Part shown: in pieces, positions 23,910 to 32,259 of the stretch
How positions within the stretch are numbered: the stretch's first letter is position 1
Layout of the letters: each line of letters starts with the position of its first letter
Source: Myxococcales bacterium 68-20
Lineage (GTDB): Bacteria; Myxococcota_A; Polyangia; Polyangiales; Polyangiaceae
Direction: 5' to 3'
Assembly: GCA_001899635.1 (NCBI GenBank)
Contig: MKVQ01000013.1
Location: 119,974-183,973 of the forward strand
Length of the DNA stretch: 64,000 nt
The notes under the pieces: generated by a model
Seen by the model: only the letters and a program-made list of their open reading frames with translations
Database searches by the model: none
What the model was told of the DNA's origin: nothing
Made by a program: the position numbers and the translations under genes

Positions 23910-26900
23910 CCGCGAGCCCGCGTCTCAGGCGACCAATCCATCGAGGCTCCGTCCTCGCGTCCGGGCTCGTTCTCGACACGCAGCTCATCGGAGAGGACGA
24001 GGCGCGCGTGCGGCTCTTGACGCTCGGGGAGCGCGCGCCGGACGTGTTCCGAACGGGAGGTCTCCTCGTCGCAACGTTCCGTCAGCCGGTTCGGATGCAA
24101 ACCGATCGAGCACCTGGGGCCCCCCTCGTTCGCTACGGGCGTTTGCTCTCGATGGCGCCGCTCGAAGACGACGAGCAACGCACACTCGAAGTCTCGGTCG
24201 AATCCGCTCTCCTCACCTCTCGAGGCGAGGCGACGGTGGCACCGCTCGAGAGGGCGGCACTCGAGGACCTTTCGTCTTGGCTCGATGTGTCGTCCTTCTC
24301 GGTCGAACACAACCTCGTGCCGCTGGGCGGCGTTGCGTCGGAGCCGGACTGCCGCTGGCAGGCGGTCCCGGAGGACGTGCGCAAACCGCTCGGTGTGACG
24401 GCGCTCGCGCCCGAAGGCGCCGCCGTCGCGGCCTCGCTCGCCGAGCTCGCGACGGCACCATCGGATCGAGCGCGGGGCGCGACACGCACCTCCGTCGTTC
24501 GAGGATTCCTCGACGCTCTACGGGGGCTCGCGTCCGCCGTCTTCACTCGCGCGACGAAGCCGAACACGGACAGCACCTCACAAGGTCGCGAGCTCGCGCC
24601 CTACGACGCATCCCCGGGCACTCCTTCGTGGTTCTCGAAGGTGCGGGCGCTCCTGCACCGAGCTGCGGTGCGCCTCCTCGTGTGGTCGAGGTTCGCTTCG
24701 CTCATCGGCCGTCGGCAGCGCGAGTACTTCGCGCGAATGCTCGAGATGTTCGATGCTCGCGACCTCGATGAAGCGCTTCGTCATGCCATTCCACTGACTG
24801 ACGACGTCGCCAAGGCGCTCGCGCCGCCGCCCCTGCGCACACCATCACCGCGTGCCGATCTCGCCATCGTTCCTGCGCGTGGAGCTTCAGCAACGTCGTT
24901 CGGGCTCGAACAGGATCTCTTCGCGCTTCTGAAGCACAAGTACCGCCAAGCCTTCGATCGTCTCGTTGCTCTGGGGGAGCTCGAGAAGGCGGCCTTCGTG
25001 CTCGCTGAGCTCCTCAACGCGAGCGAGGAGGCGGTCTCGTTCTTGGAGCGTCACGGCAGGCGCAGGCTCGCCGCGGAGATCGCGGAAGCGAGAAATCTCC
25101 AGCCCGGTCTCGTCGTCCGCCAATGGTTCGTCGCCGGAGAGATCGATCGGGCCGTTCGCTTCGCTCGCAAGACCGGCGCGTTCGGACCGGCGGTGACCCG
25201 CCTCGAGCAATCGCGCGACCCAGCCGCGGGCGCACTACGAGCCTTGTGGGCCGATTCCTTGGCGAGCGCGGGATCGTTCGTCGCTGCCGTCGATGCGGCT
25301 TGGAGCGCCCCGGAGCTGCGGTCCTTGGCGGCCATGTGGCTCGAACGGGCCATCGCCGTGGGAGGTCCTACGGGCGCACGCATGCTCGTGAAGATGGCCC
25401 GATTGAAGCCGGAGAGCTTCACCGAAGTGCGTGACCGCATCGTGGCGCTCCTGGATGAGGAGCGACCCGAGGAGGAGCGCGACCACCTCATCCGAGCCAT
25501 CGGTCGCGAGCTCGTCGCGGACGGTGCGACCGACGGCACTCGGATCCTCGCAAAGATCGTGGCGCGGGAGCTCGTTGCCGGTACGGGCGAAACCCGCGAC
25601 GACGATGGTGCCCGCTTGCTCGAGCGCCTCCTCTCGGCCTCGGGCGACGCCACCTTCCGCGCGGACGTCACGGCATGCGCCGTCAAGCCGACACCGAAAG
25701 CCCCGCCCGTCGTTCAGCTCCAAGCCTACTCGCGCATCGGCAACGTGGGCACCAGCAACGAAGACGCCTGCATCGCGACCTTTCTCGACGAGCGGGCCAA
25801 CGATCGCGAAGGGGTCGTGCTTGATGGCGATGCAAGCCGCCACGGCGTGCTCCTCGGCGCAATCGACGGGTCCGCAGGAGGCTTGCTCGCCGATCTCGCC
25901 AAGCGCGCCACCCTCGCATTCCTGCAAAAGCGCTTCTCGGTCCACGGCAACAGCGTCGACACGTGGGCAAGACATCTCGCCTCGGCGGTCGAACATGCCG
26001 GCCGCGAGATCCATCGGGAAGCGACGACGACGGCTGCGCGGCGGGGCGCGGGGTGCACCGCCACCTTCGCAACCGTTTCCGGGCGTACACTTCTCTTCGC
26101 GCAGGTCGGCGACACGCGCGGCTACGTGCTTCGTGCCGGGCAGCTCGTGCAAGTAACGAAAGTCCACACGCTTCTCGAGGAACAGCTCGCCAACGGCCTC
26201 GTCCCGGCAAAGGAGATCGAGTCCTTCCCGCATGTCATCACGCGCGCACTGGGCACGAAGGAAGACGTCCGTCCCGACCTCGTGCGCGTGGATCTGCATC
26301 GTGACGACGTCGTCCTTCTCTGCTCCGACGGACTCTCGTCGGTCTTGAGCGAGACGGAGATTCGTGACGCGCTCGTCGGCAAGGCCCCCGAGGCCGCGTG
26401 CGATGCCTTGATATCCCGGGTGCTCGACGAGACAGAAGCTCGAGACAACATCGCCGTCGTCGTTGCCCGGGTCTTCGGGGACGCGCTGCCACCGGCCGAT
26501 GGAGCCCCCGTGCAGTACGAGACGATGGATCCCCGCTGGCTCGACGGTCGACAGGCGACCGCGGGGCAAGCCCTGCGAACGCGTGCGGAGCCGCTCGTCG
26601 TTCATCGAACGGAAGCCGATGCGGGAGCTCTCGACGTGCACGATGTAGCCGAGCTTCCCGACGGACGCCTCCTCGTTGCGCTTGGCGAGATCGGGGTCTG
26701 GCTCGTCTCGCGAGACGGGAAGGTCCTCGTTCGCTTCGCCGAGCCGACCCACCACATCGTCATTTCCGGTCACGGAGATCGTGCCATCCTCGTCGCGCCG
26801 CGCGGAGACGTGCACCGCGTCGCACGGCTCGATCTGCTGACGAGGCGCGTACGCTCGTGGTGTGACGCACGCTTCGATGTCTTCGCGCCCGACTTCGACG

Positions 26901-27589
26901 GAGCGACATGGTACGTGGGACGCGGCGGGGCGGTCTTCGCCATTGACGCGCTATCCGAACGTTGGGAACGAGCGTGGGCGCTCGAAACGCTCGATGGCCA
27001 ATCGCACGCGCAAGTGAGATCCATCCAGCGAAGCGCCCTGAGCGTCCACGCACTGCACGTGCATGAAGGCGAGCAGGGCGGCGCGAGCGAGATCTGGTCA
27101 CTCGAGCTGCCCGGTCACACGCTCAGGCGTAGAGAGGCGTTCGACGGGCGTGCCGGAACGGTCGCAGCTCGTAGTGCGAACATCCACCTTCCACAGATCT
27201 CGGCGACTGGTCGTCTCGCTGCGTGGCTGACGCAGTTGGACGGGCCCGCGTTCGTCGGCTGCACGTACGACCGCGTTGCCTGGAACGAGCTCTCCAGGAA
27301 GTTCGAAGGGACACCCCACACGCCGAGTCTCTCCGACGAGTGGATCGCGTTCTCGACAACCAGTCCGGACGGCTTGACGGTGCACCTGTGCGAGGCAACC
27401 CCTCTGCGGGAATGCGCGACGGTTCGACTCGACGCGCCGAGCCCCGCGCAGGAGGGACCTCGCGGACGAGACGAGGAACGCTTCGTTCGCTTCCAGGGCG
27501 ACCGTGCTTTGATCTTCGATCGTCACGGACGGGTCCTCGTCTTCTCGTTGAAGAGCGGGCGTGTGCTTCGCGAGCATCGCATCTCCTGA
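23906..27589 (+). CDS. Multidomain bpX6-like, PP2C phosphatase and beta-propeller protein
   Basis: A 1227-residue protein, GTG start overlapping the upstream stop (GTGA). Residues about 1-240 are a strand-rich N-terminal domain (IHRGSVLASGLVLD, then FRQPVRMQTD) that I match to bpX6 by memory. Residues 325-600 are helical-repeat-like (KYRQAFDRLVALGELEKAAFVLAEL). Residues about 605-860 are a PP2C phosphatase with GTSNEDA, AIDGSAGG, FAQVGDTRGYVL, LLCSDGLSSVL and EARDNIAVV, so the acidic metal ligands are present. From about 880 to the end is a second beta-propeller. It would dephosphorylate proteins and sense signals for the same complex. Its length and PP2C/propeller fusion are the most unusual features of the locus. 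Confidence 0.75.
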   Translation: MTASPRLRRPIHRGSVLASGLVLDTQLIGEDEARVRLLTLGERAPDVFRTGGLLVATFRQPVRMQTDRAPGAPLVRYGRLLSMAPLEDDEQRTLEVSVESALLTSRGEATVAPLERAALEDLSSWLDVSSFSVEHNLVPLGGVASEPDCRWQAVPEDVRKPLGVTALAPEGAAVAASLAELATAPSDRARGATRTSVVRGFLDALRGLASAVFTRATKPNTDSTSQGRELAPYDASPGTPSWFSKVRALLHRAAVRLLVWSRFASLIGRRQREYFARMLEMFDARDLDEALRHAIPLTDDVAKALAPPPLRTPSPRADLAIVPARGASATSFGLEQDLFALLKHKYRQAFDRLVALGELEKAAFVLAELLNASEEAVSFLERHGRRRLAAEIAEARNLQPGLVVRQWFVAGEIDRAVRFARKTGAFGPAVTRLEQSRDPAAGALRALWADSLASAGSFVAAVDAAWSAPELRSLAAMWLERAIAVGGPTGARMLVKMARLKPESFTEVRDRIVALLDEERPEEERDHLIRAIGRELVADGATDGTRILAKIVARELVAGTGETRDDDGARLLERLLSASGDATFRADVTACAVKPTPKAPPVVQLQAYSRIGNVGTSNEDACIATFLDERANDREGVVLDGDASRHGVLLGAIDGSAGGLLADLAKRATLAFLQKRFSVHGNSVDTWARHLASAVEHAGREIHREATTTAARRGAGCTATFATVSGRTLLFAQVGDTRGYVLRAGQLVQVTKVHTLLEEQLANGLVPAKEIESFPHVITRALGTKEDVRPDLVRVDLHRDDVVLLCSDGLSSVLSETEIRDALVGKAPEAACDALISRVLDETEARDNIAVVVARVFGDALPPADGAPVQYETMDPRWLDGRQATAGQALRTRAEPLVVHRTEADAGALDVHDVAELPDGRLLVALGEIGVWLVSRDGKVLVRFAEPTHHIVISGHGDRAILVAPRGDVHRVARLDLLTRRVRSWCDARFDVFAPDFDGATWYVGRGGAVFAIDALSERWERAWALETLDGQSHAQVRSIQRSALSVHALHVHEGEQGGASEIWSLELPGHTLRRREAFDGRAGTVAARSANIHLPQISATGRLAAWLTQLDGPAFVGCTYDRVAWNELSRKFEGTPHTPSLSDEWIAFSTTSPDGLTVHLCEATPLRECATVRLDAPSPAQEGPRGRDEERFVRFQGDRALIFDRHGRVLVFSLKSGRVLREHRIS

Positions 27590-27611
27590 CGAGCCGGAGG
27601 AACGGTCAACG

Positions 27612-27841
27612 CGTGCCGGTGGAGCGCGAACTGGCGCGCCGGCGGGAGCACGAACGCGGCCTCGTCGAGTGCGCGGGTGGCCCATGCGTCGACCGACACG
27701 TCGCTCACGACGCGCGTCCAGATCGCGGTGCCGCCGCTCCGGAGCTCGAACGAGAGAGCGAGTGCCTGCATGCGGTCTTCGGTGACTGCGGGGCGCGCGG
27801 GACGCTCGAGTACCTCCTCCCGGTGAGCTCCCGCTGAGGCG
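27612..27841. pseudogene. Composite remnant of a MocR gene and a SEC-C gene
   Basis: 27612-27759 on the minus strand encodes about 45 residues matching the end of the MocR regulator at 39269-40825 (SGGTAIWTRVVSDVSVDAWATRALDEAAFVL versus TGGTAIWARVASDVPVDAWATRALDEAALIL in pattern). Directly after, 27763-27841 on the plus strand carries ECLHAVFGD joined to CGARGTLEYLLPVSSR. That is two pieces of the SEC-C gene (19421-20278) with about 125 codons deleted between them. Neither piece has a start or a complete domain. The region is recombination debris at the right edge of the ternary system. Confidence 0.75.
27793..27841 (+). repeat. Right 49-bp direct repeat (SEC-C gene 3' end)
   Basis: Matches 20234-20282 at 46 of 49 positions in the same orientation. 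It lies 204 bp after the last gene of the ternary system and ends with the same stop codon context. Confidence 0.7.
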
Positions 27842-27890
27842 GGCGCAACCGTCAGCGACTCGCGCGAAGGCTCTCCCGGCGATCTCGCAA

Positions 27891-28343
27891 CTACTTGCCC
27901 GTGCAGGACATCGAGCAACGCAGGTGCGAGCTCGTGCTGCTCGTGTCGGACGAGTCGCAGCTGCACGAGATCTGACAGCAGCGCTCGCCGTAGCAGTCGT
28001 CGTGGCAGGTGGAGATTCCCGCGCAGACGGCGTTCGGGACGCAGAGCGAATCACCACCGCCCCCGGAGGAGGGCGTCGGCGATCCGGTCGTGCCGGACGA
28101 AGAGCTCGTGCCGCTCGAGGAGCTCGTGCCGCTAGAGGAGCTCGAGGAGCCTGCGCCGCTCGACGAACCGCTCGTCGTGCCTCCGCCCACGGCGCTCGCG
28201 CCGCGCGCCGAGCTTGCAGGACACTGCGACGAGGATCGGTCGTCGTCGTACCCGTCCTCGAGGGTGCATGCAGCCGCCGCAAGGACGATGGCGAGGATGG
28301 CGAGCGAGGGATTGCCACGCGCGATGCGAGAACCTTCGATCAT
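27891..28343 (-). CDS. Ser/Gly-rich lipoprotein with Cys-rich C-terminus
   Basis: A 150-residue secreted protein. A signal peptide ends in a lipobox (LAAAAC, about Cys26). The middle is a long Ser/Gly/Thr run (SSSGTSSSSG type), and the last 50 residues hold ten Cys in pairs such as CHDDCYGERCC and CSMSC. This resembles small secreted Cys-rich proteins common in myxobacteria. The function is unknown. The ATG at 28343 is chosen over an upstream extension without a signal sequence. Confidence 0.55.
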   Translation of the reverse strand: MIEGSRIARGNPSLAILAIVLAAAACTLEDGYDDDRSSSQCPASSARGASAVGGGTTSGSSSGAGSSSSSSGTSSSSGTSSSSGTTGSPTPSSGGGGDSLCVPNAVCAGISTCHDDCYGERCCQISCSCDSSDTSSTSSHLRCSMSCTGK

Positions 28344-28727
28344 GTTCGGACCTCCCAAGAAAGCGGGGGGCCTGACGCAACGTCGGTGCCGAGCGGGAGA
28401 TCGCGTGGAATCAGGCGAGCACGAGCGCGGAGGCATGGTGACGGCGTCGCGGGTGTGGTCGATGCGTCACAGCACAGGAATCACAGGTCGGCACTCGGAG
28501 CATGAAGGCCGCGGCGCCGTCGGCCGCCAGCTCCGTCCATCCAGGACTGGCCGGGTTCGGCGCATACCCGCGCTTGGGCTGGCTGCCGTGAGCGTCGACA
28601 TGAATCACGGACGAGCTGAGTCAGGGGAAGGCTTCTGAAGGCTCGCACCGCCCGCGCTCGAGGCTGAGCGATCCGCGCGGAGCCCGGCATCGCGTTCGAG
28701 GGGCAGGACGCGTAACATCTCGTAGCC
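28344..28727. other. 384-bp region without a convincing gene
   Basis: Lies between the divergent starts at 28343 (-) and 28728 (+). Only short frames are open and none has a recognisable domain. It probably holds the two promoters. No repeats or strong hairpins were noticed. Confidence 0.4.
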
Positions 28728-29543
28728 GTGCAGCAGCCGTGCAATCTCACCATGCGCCTCCGTGCGCTTTGTGCAGAGGTTGGCTTCGACCTCGACGACG
28801 TGCGGCCGTCGCTCATCGATCGATTGCGACTCCTGGACGAATACAGCGCGACGGTCGACGACGCGGAGCGCATGGTGACCAACGCTCGCGCGATCTTTCG
28901 GTACTACTCGGAGCATCGGCCGGCCGAAGCTTTCAGCGAGAGCGAGCAACGCATCGTCTCGCTCGGCTGCCTGCTCTCCGACGTCGGCAAGAGCGGCCCC
29001 GCCGGCGCGAGCGCCGAGGATCAGCGGCTGATCGTCGAGATGTTCGCCGTCGAGGACGTGCCCGACAACGCGATGCCGGTCCGACGCTTCATTCGCACCT
29101 ATTTTCCGGACGACGCCGAGGCTCGCATCACCCGCTTCTGCTCACTCGGTCTGGATCCAGCGATGTCGATCCGGGAATTCTGGAACCTCCACAGCGGCTG
29201 GACGCTCTCGATCACCAACGCGTCCGGCGTGCCGTCGGAGGTCGTCGCCGCCGCTGCCTCGCACCACCTGCTCGACGGCGTCAACCCCGAGTCCATCGTG
29301 CGCGAGGATGGACGCTTCTCCCGCGACTTCGGCGACAACAAGAGGTTCGACCGCGCCGAGAAGCTCGTGATCCTCCTCGACAAGTACGACGCCGTTCGTC
29401 GCCGCGGACAACGCACGCACGATGACGCGATCGCTTGGCTTCGGGCTCGGCTCGACGGCCAGCCGCATGTCGACGCCGAGGCCGAGGAGTTGCTCACCGT
29501 CGTCGACGAGGTCCTCGGCGTGGGACCAACATCATCCTCGTGA
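28728..29543 (+). CDS. HD-domain-like protein with degenerate motif
   Basis: A 271-residue helical protein. A segment ERMVTNARAIFRYYSEHRP is followed by LGCLLSDVGKSGP, the position where an HD phosphohydrolase would read LLHDIGKS. Here Ser replaces the His, so the canonical HD pair is not intact. Later SGWTLSITNASGVPSEVVAAAASHHLLDG resembles the second HD-GYP region with a conserved HH. It may be a non-catalytic HD-GYP-like sensor. The GTG at 28728 is taken as start, with ATG 28752 as alternative. A hairpin follows the stop. Confidence 0.6.
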   Translation: MQQPCNLTMRLRALCAEVGFDLDDVRPSLIDRLRLLDEYSATVDDAERMVTNARAIFRYYSEHRPAEAFSESEQRIVSLGCLLSDVGKSGPAGASAEDQRLIVEMFAVEDVPDNAMPVRRFIRTYFPDDAEARITRFCSLGLDPAMSIREFWNLHSGWTLSITNASGVPSEVVAAAASHHLLDGVNPESIVREDGRFSRDFGDNKRFDRAEKLVILLDKYDAVRRRGQRTHDDAIAWLRARLDGQPHVDAEAEELLTVVDEVLGVGPTSSS

Positions 29544-29555
29544 GTGCTAGAGTGT

Positions 29556-29600
29556 GTTGGTTCGTTCCGCCCCTTCGCTTGCCATGGGGTGGGAACCAAC
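29556..29600 (+). terminator. Hairpin downstream of the HD-like gene
   Basis: GTTGGTTC (29556-29563) and GAACCAAC (29593-29600) form an 8-bp stem that encloses a further GCCCC...GGGGT pairing. It sits 12 bp after the stop at 29543. No T-run follows, so Rho-independent activity is uncertain. Confidence 0.5.
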
Positions 29601-29721
29601 CGGTCGAGTTCAAGGTGTCCGCGTACTAGCCGAGCGTCGTCCACGGTCTGACCGCTCGCTCGTGCCGTGCTGGCGACCGTCACGTTGCAGTGCGGACAGC
29701 ACACCTCGATAATGGCGAGCG

Positions 29722-30879
29722 ATGATCCCGCACGGGCCGGCAAAGCCCGGAAGACGCCGAGCACGATGGACCGCGAGCTCGACTGCACTCGCGCTCGCGC
29801 TCGCGCTCGGCGCGCGCGGTCGCCCCGCGTTCGCTGCACCTGGCGCTCCCACCCCCGGAGACCACGGGCTCGAGCTCTCGTGGGAAGCTCCCCGCGGGTG
29901 TGGGGACGCAGAGAGCCTTCGACGGGACGTCGACCTCATCGTCGGAAAGAGCGGAGAGGTGCAGCGCAACGTGCGGGCGCACGGCGAAGTGAGACGGACC
30001 GCCGGCGTCTGGTCCGTCGAGCTCATCCTGGTGACCGACGCGGGGAGCTCGACCCGCACGCTGACGGCACCATCGTGCCGTGCCCTCGCACGCGCTTCCG
30101 CCGTCGTGATCGCCTTCACGATGACGGAGCACGAACCGCGACCCGGTATCGAGCCTCCCGCCGACGTAGACGAGCTGCACGCCGATGGGGTGGGCCCTGT
30201 CGAACCACCGCCACCTGTAGCGACGCCCCGTCGGCAGCCGAAGGAACAACCACCGCTCGCGCCGAAGACGGCTTCTCCACCATCGCCGCGGGGCGGGCCG
30301 ACCGTTGGTGTCTTCGCGCGCGCCGACGTCGGAACGCTTCCCAGCGTTGCCCTGGGGCCAGGAGCGCTCGTCGGCTGGTACGCACGGCCGATCCTCCTCG
30401 AGGCGACGTTCGGATGGCTGGTCGGGCAAGACGGCGAGATTCGGCCTCCGCCCGGACGGCGCGCCACAATCTCGCACGCGGAGTACTCGGCCTTCTTCGT
30501 CAGGACCGCGGTCTGCCCCGCGGATCCAGGCTTGTCGCTCCTGGGGCGGCGGCTCCGCCTCTTTGCATGCGCCGGGTTCGGCGCACTGCAAACGCGCGTG
30601 ACCGCCCACCCGGCCCTCCCGGACCAAGCAGGAGGACGACGGGCAAGCACCGAAGCGGGCACCACGACCGAAGGATGGTCGGGGAGCGTCTTTCTCGGCC
30701 CCCGCTTGAGATTGACGGAAGGGTGGTTCGCGATGAGTGCATCGCTGGACGTCGCGCTACCCTTTCGGCGACAAGAGTTCGTGCTCATCGACCGCTCCGG
30801 CGGCGCCGCGTCCGTCCATCGGTCCGCGGCCGCGCTCGTCGGGATCTCGTTTGCGGTAGAGCTATCTTTTTTTCAGTAG
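29722..30879 (+). CDS. Secreted protein of unknown function upstream of an ECF sigma gene
   Basis: A 385-residue secreted protein with an Arg-rich n-region and Ala/Leu-rich signal core (about residues 17-40, ending at AFA). The N-terminal domain has GLELSWEAPRGCGDAESLRRDV and a paired Cys (PSC), a composition I know from uncharacterised myxobacterial proteins placed beside ECF sigma factors. A Pro-rich linker (about 155-190) leads to a strand-rich C-terminal half ending in SFAVELSFFQ, with a terminal aromatic residue as in outer-membrane barrels. It probably works with the sigma factor 52 bp downstream. The function is unknown. Confidence 0.6.
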   Translation: MIPHGPAKPGRRRARWTASSTALALALALGARGRPAFAAPGAPTPGDHGLELSWEAPRGCGDAESLRRDVDLIVGKSGEVQRNVRAHGEVRRTAGVWSVELILVTDAGSSTRTLTAPSCRALARASAVVIAFTMTEHEPRPGIEPPADVDELHADGVGPVEPPPPVATPRRQPKEQPPLAPKTASPPSPRGGPTVGVFARADVGTLPSVALGPGALVGWYARPILLEATFGWLVGQDGEIRPPPGRRATISHAEYSAFFVRTAVCPADPGLSLLGRRLRLFACAGFGALQTRVTAHPALPDQAGGRRASTEAGTTTEGWSGSVFLGPRLRLTEGWFAMSASLDVALPFRRQEFVLIDRSGGAASVHRSAAALVGISFAVELSFFQ

Positions 30880-30931
30880 TTCCCGCTCGTGCTGGTCATT
30901 GTCGTGCGTGCAGAAGCTGTTCGGTCACGTG

Positions 30932-31555
30932 ATGGCGCCCGCGGGTCCTCCGACCCTCGTGGAGGACGGCACATCGTACCGACGTCCCTCTGCCAGTGAA
31001 GCGGCGTTGCCTACCGTTTCCTTCGACGAATTCTATCGAAAGACCTGGCGCTTCGTCCTGCGCTGCCTCGGTCGTCTCGGCGTGCCTCCATCGGCGCTCG
31101 ACGATGTCTTTCAGGAAGTCTTCCTCGTCGTCCATCGACGTTTGCCGGACTACCAACCACCGCTCGAAAACGAGGAACAGGCGGAGCGCGTCTGGGTGTT
31201 CCAGATTCTACGCTTCGTCCTCCGTTCCCATCGGCGGCAGCACTTCCGCAAGGAAGCGGTATTTCGATCCGATTCCACCGATCTCGAATCGGTAGCTGCC
31301 GCGACCGACACTCCGCACGTCATCGCCGAGCGTTCGGAGCGCGTGCGGCTCCTCTATGAGCTACTGGCGACCCTCGACGACGGCAAGCGCGAGCTCTTCG
31401 TTCTCGTCGAGCTCGAGGGACTCTCCGTGCGAGACGCGGCGTCCGCACTGGGCTTGAACGAACGCACCGCCTACTCGCGCCACAACGCTGCTCGCGCGGA
31501 GTTCAACAAGGCGTTCGAACGCAGTCGCGTACGCGACGAATGGAGACTCAAGTGA
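30932..31555 (+). CDS. ECF-type RNA polymerase sigma factor
   Basis: A 207-residue sigma-70 family protein of the ECF group. Region 2 reads FDEFYRKTWRFVLRCLGRLG...DDVFQEVFLVVHRRL, and region 4 reads LDDGKRELFVLVELEGLSVRDAASALGLNERTAYSRHNAARAEF, the helix-turn-helix that binds the -35 element. It should direct RNA polymerase to a small regulon, likely including the six genes that follow with overlapping starts. The ATG at 30932 gives a normal N-terminus, while a TTG at 30899 would add 11 residues. Its stop is overlapped by the GTG of the next gene. Confidence 0.88.
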   Translation: MAPAGPPTLVEDGTSYRRPSASEAALPTVSFDEFYRKTWRFVLRCLGRLGVPPSALDDVFQEVFLVVHRRLPDYQPPLENEEQAERVWVFQILRFVLRSHRRQHFRKEAVFRSDSTDLESVAAATDTPHVIAERSERVRLLYELLATLDDGKRELFVLVELEGLSVRDAASALGLNERTAYSRHNAARAEFNKAFERSRVRDEWRLK

Positions 31556-32259
31556 GCTCGTCGAAAGAGACTGACGCATTCCTGCGGGAAGCACGGACGT
31601 GGGACGAACCTCCGGACGAGAGAGGGTCGGAGCTTCGGGAGCTCGTCGACCGCCGAATCGCCGCCGCCTCGACCAGCACGGCGAAGTCGGCCACGGCGTC
31701 GACCTTCGGACTTCGCGTCGCGGCCGGTGTCGGCCTGGCCTGCGTTGCCTTCGTCGTGGTGGCGCTTCGCGGAAGCACCCCGACTGCTCCCGCCGTCAGT
31801 GACGCGTCCCCGTCGATCGCGGCCGGTCCGACCGCACCGCTCACGAATGCGCGAGCGGCGCAGGCGATCCAAGAGCCCGAGCTGCAGATCGAGCAATCGG
31901 AAAGGCCGATCGACGTCCGCAACCTCCCCAACGCGCCGCGGGCGACGACCTCCGGCACCACCTTCAAGCGGGCCGAAGCCATCGACGGATCGCTCGAGAT
32001 CGAGGCGAGGATCCTGCGCGAGGCCCGCGCCGCTCGCCTTGCCGGGGAGGCCGCTCGATCCCTCTCGCTCGTGACCGAGCACGCGACGCGCTTCCCGAAC
32101 GGAGCGCTCGCTCCGGAACGCGACGCGGAACGAATCAGCGCCCTTTGCGCGCTTGGCCGTCGCGAACAAGCGCAGAAACACATCGCCGACTTCGAGCTTC
32201 GTTGGACGTCATCCCCTCTCCTCGAACGAGTCCGAGCCTCTTGCCGAGGTACCCCGTGA
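31552..32259 (+). CDS. Membrane protein, probable partner or anti-sigma factor of the ECF sigma
   Basis: A 235-residue protein with a cytoplasmic N-terminus of about 50 residues, one transmembrane helix (LRVAAGVGLACVAFVVVAL, about 53-72) and a periplasmic C-terminal part. The C-terminal half has TPR-like helices (LEIEARILREARAARLAGEAARSLSLV, then CALGRREQAQKHIADF). Position and topology match anti-sigma factors, but no zinc-binding HxxxCxxC motif is present in the N-terminus, so the function rests on position. GTG at 31552 overlaps the sigma stop (GTGA). Confidence 0.65.
   Translation: MSSSKETDAFLREARTWDEPPDERGSELRELVDRRIAAASTSTAKSATASTFGLRVAAGVGLACVAFVVVALRGSTPTAPAVSDASPSIAAGPTAPLTNARAAQAIQEPELQIEQSERPIDVRNLPNAPRATTSGTTFKRAEAIDGSLEIEARILREARAARLAGEAARSLSLVTEHATRFPNGALAPERDAERISALCALGRREQAQKHIADFELRWTSSPLLERVRASCRGTP

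Noticed and set aside
25235..26815. 526-codon frame on the minus strand inside the PP2C gene
   Set aside because: Antisense to a clear PP2C domain with all its motifs; composition is that of a shadow frame.
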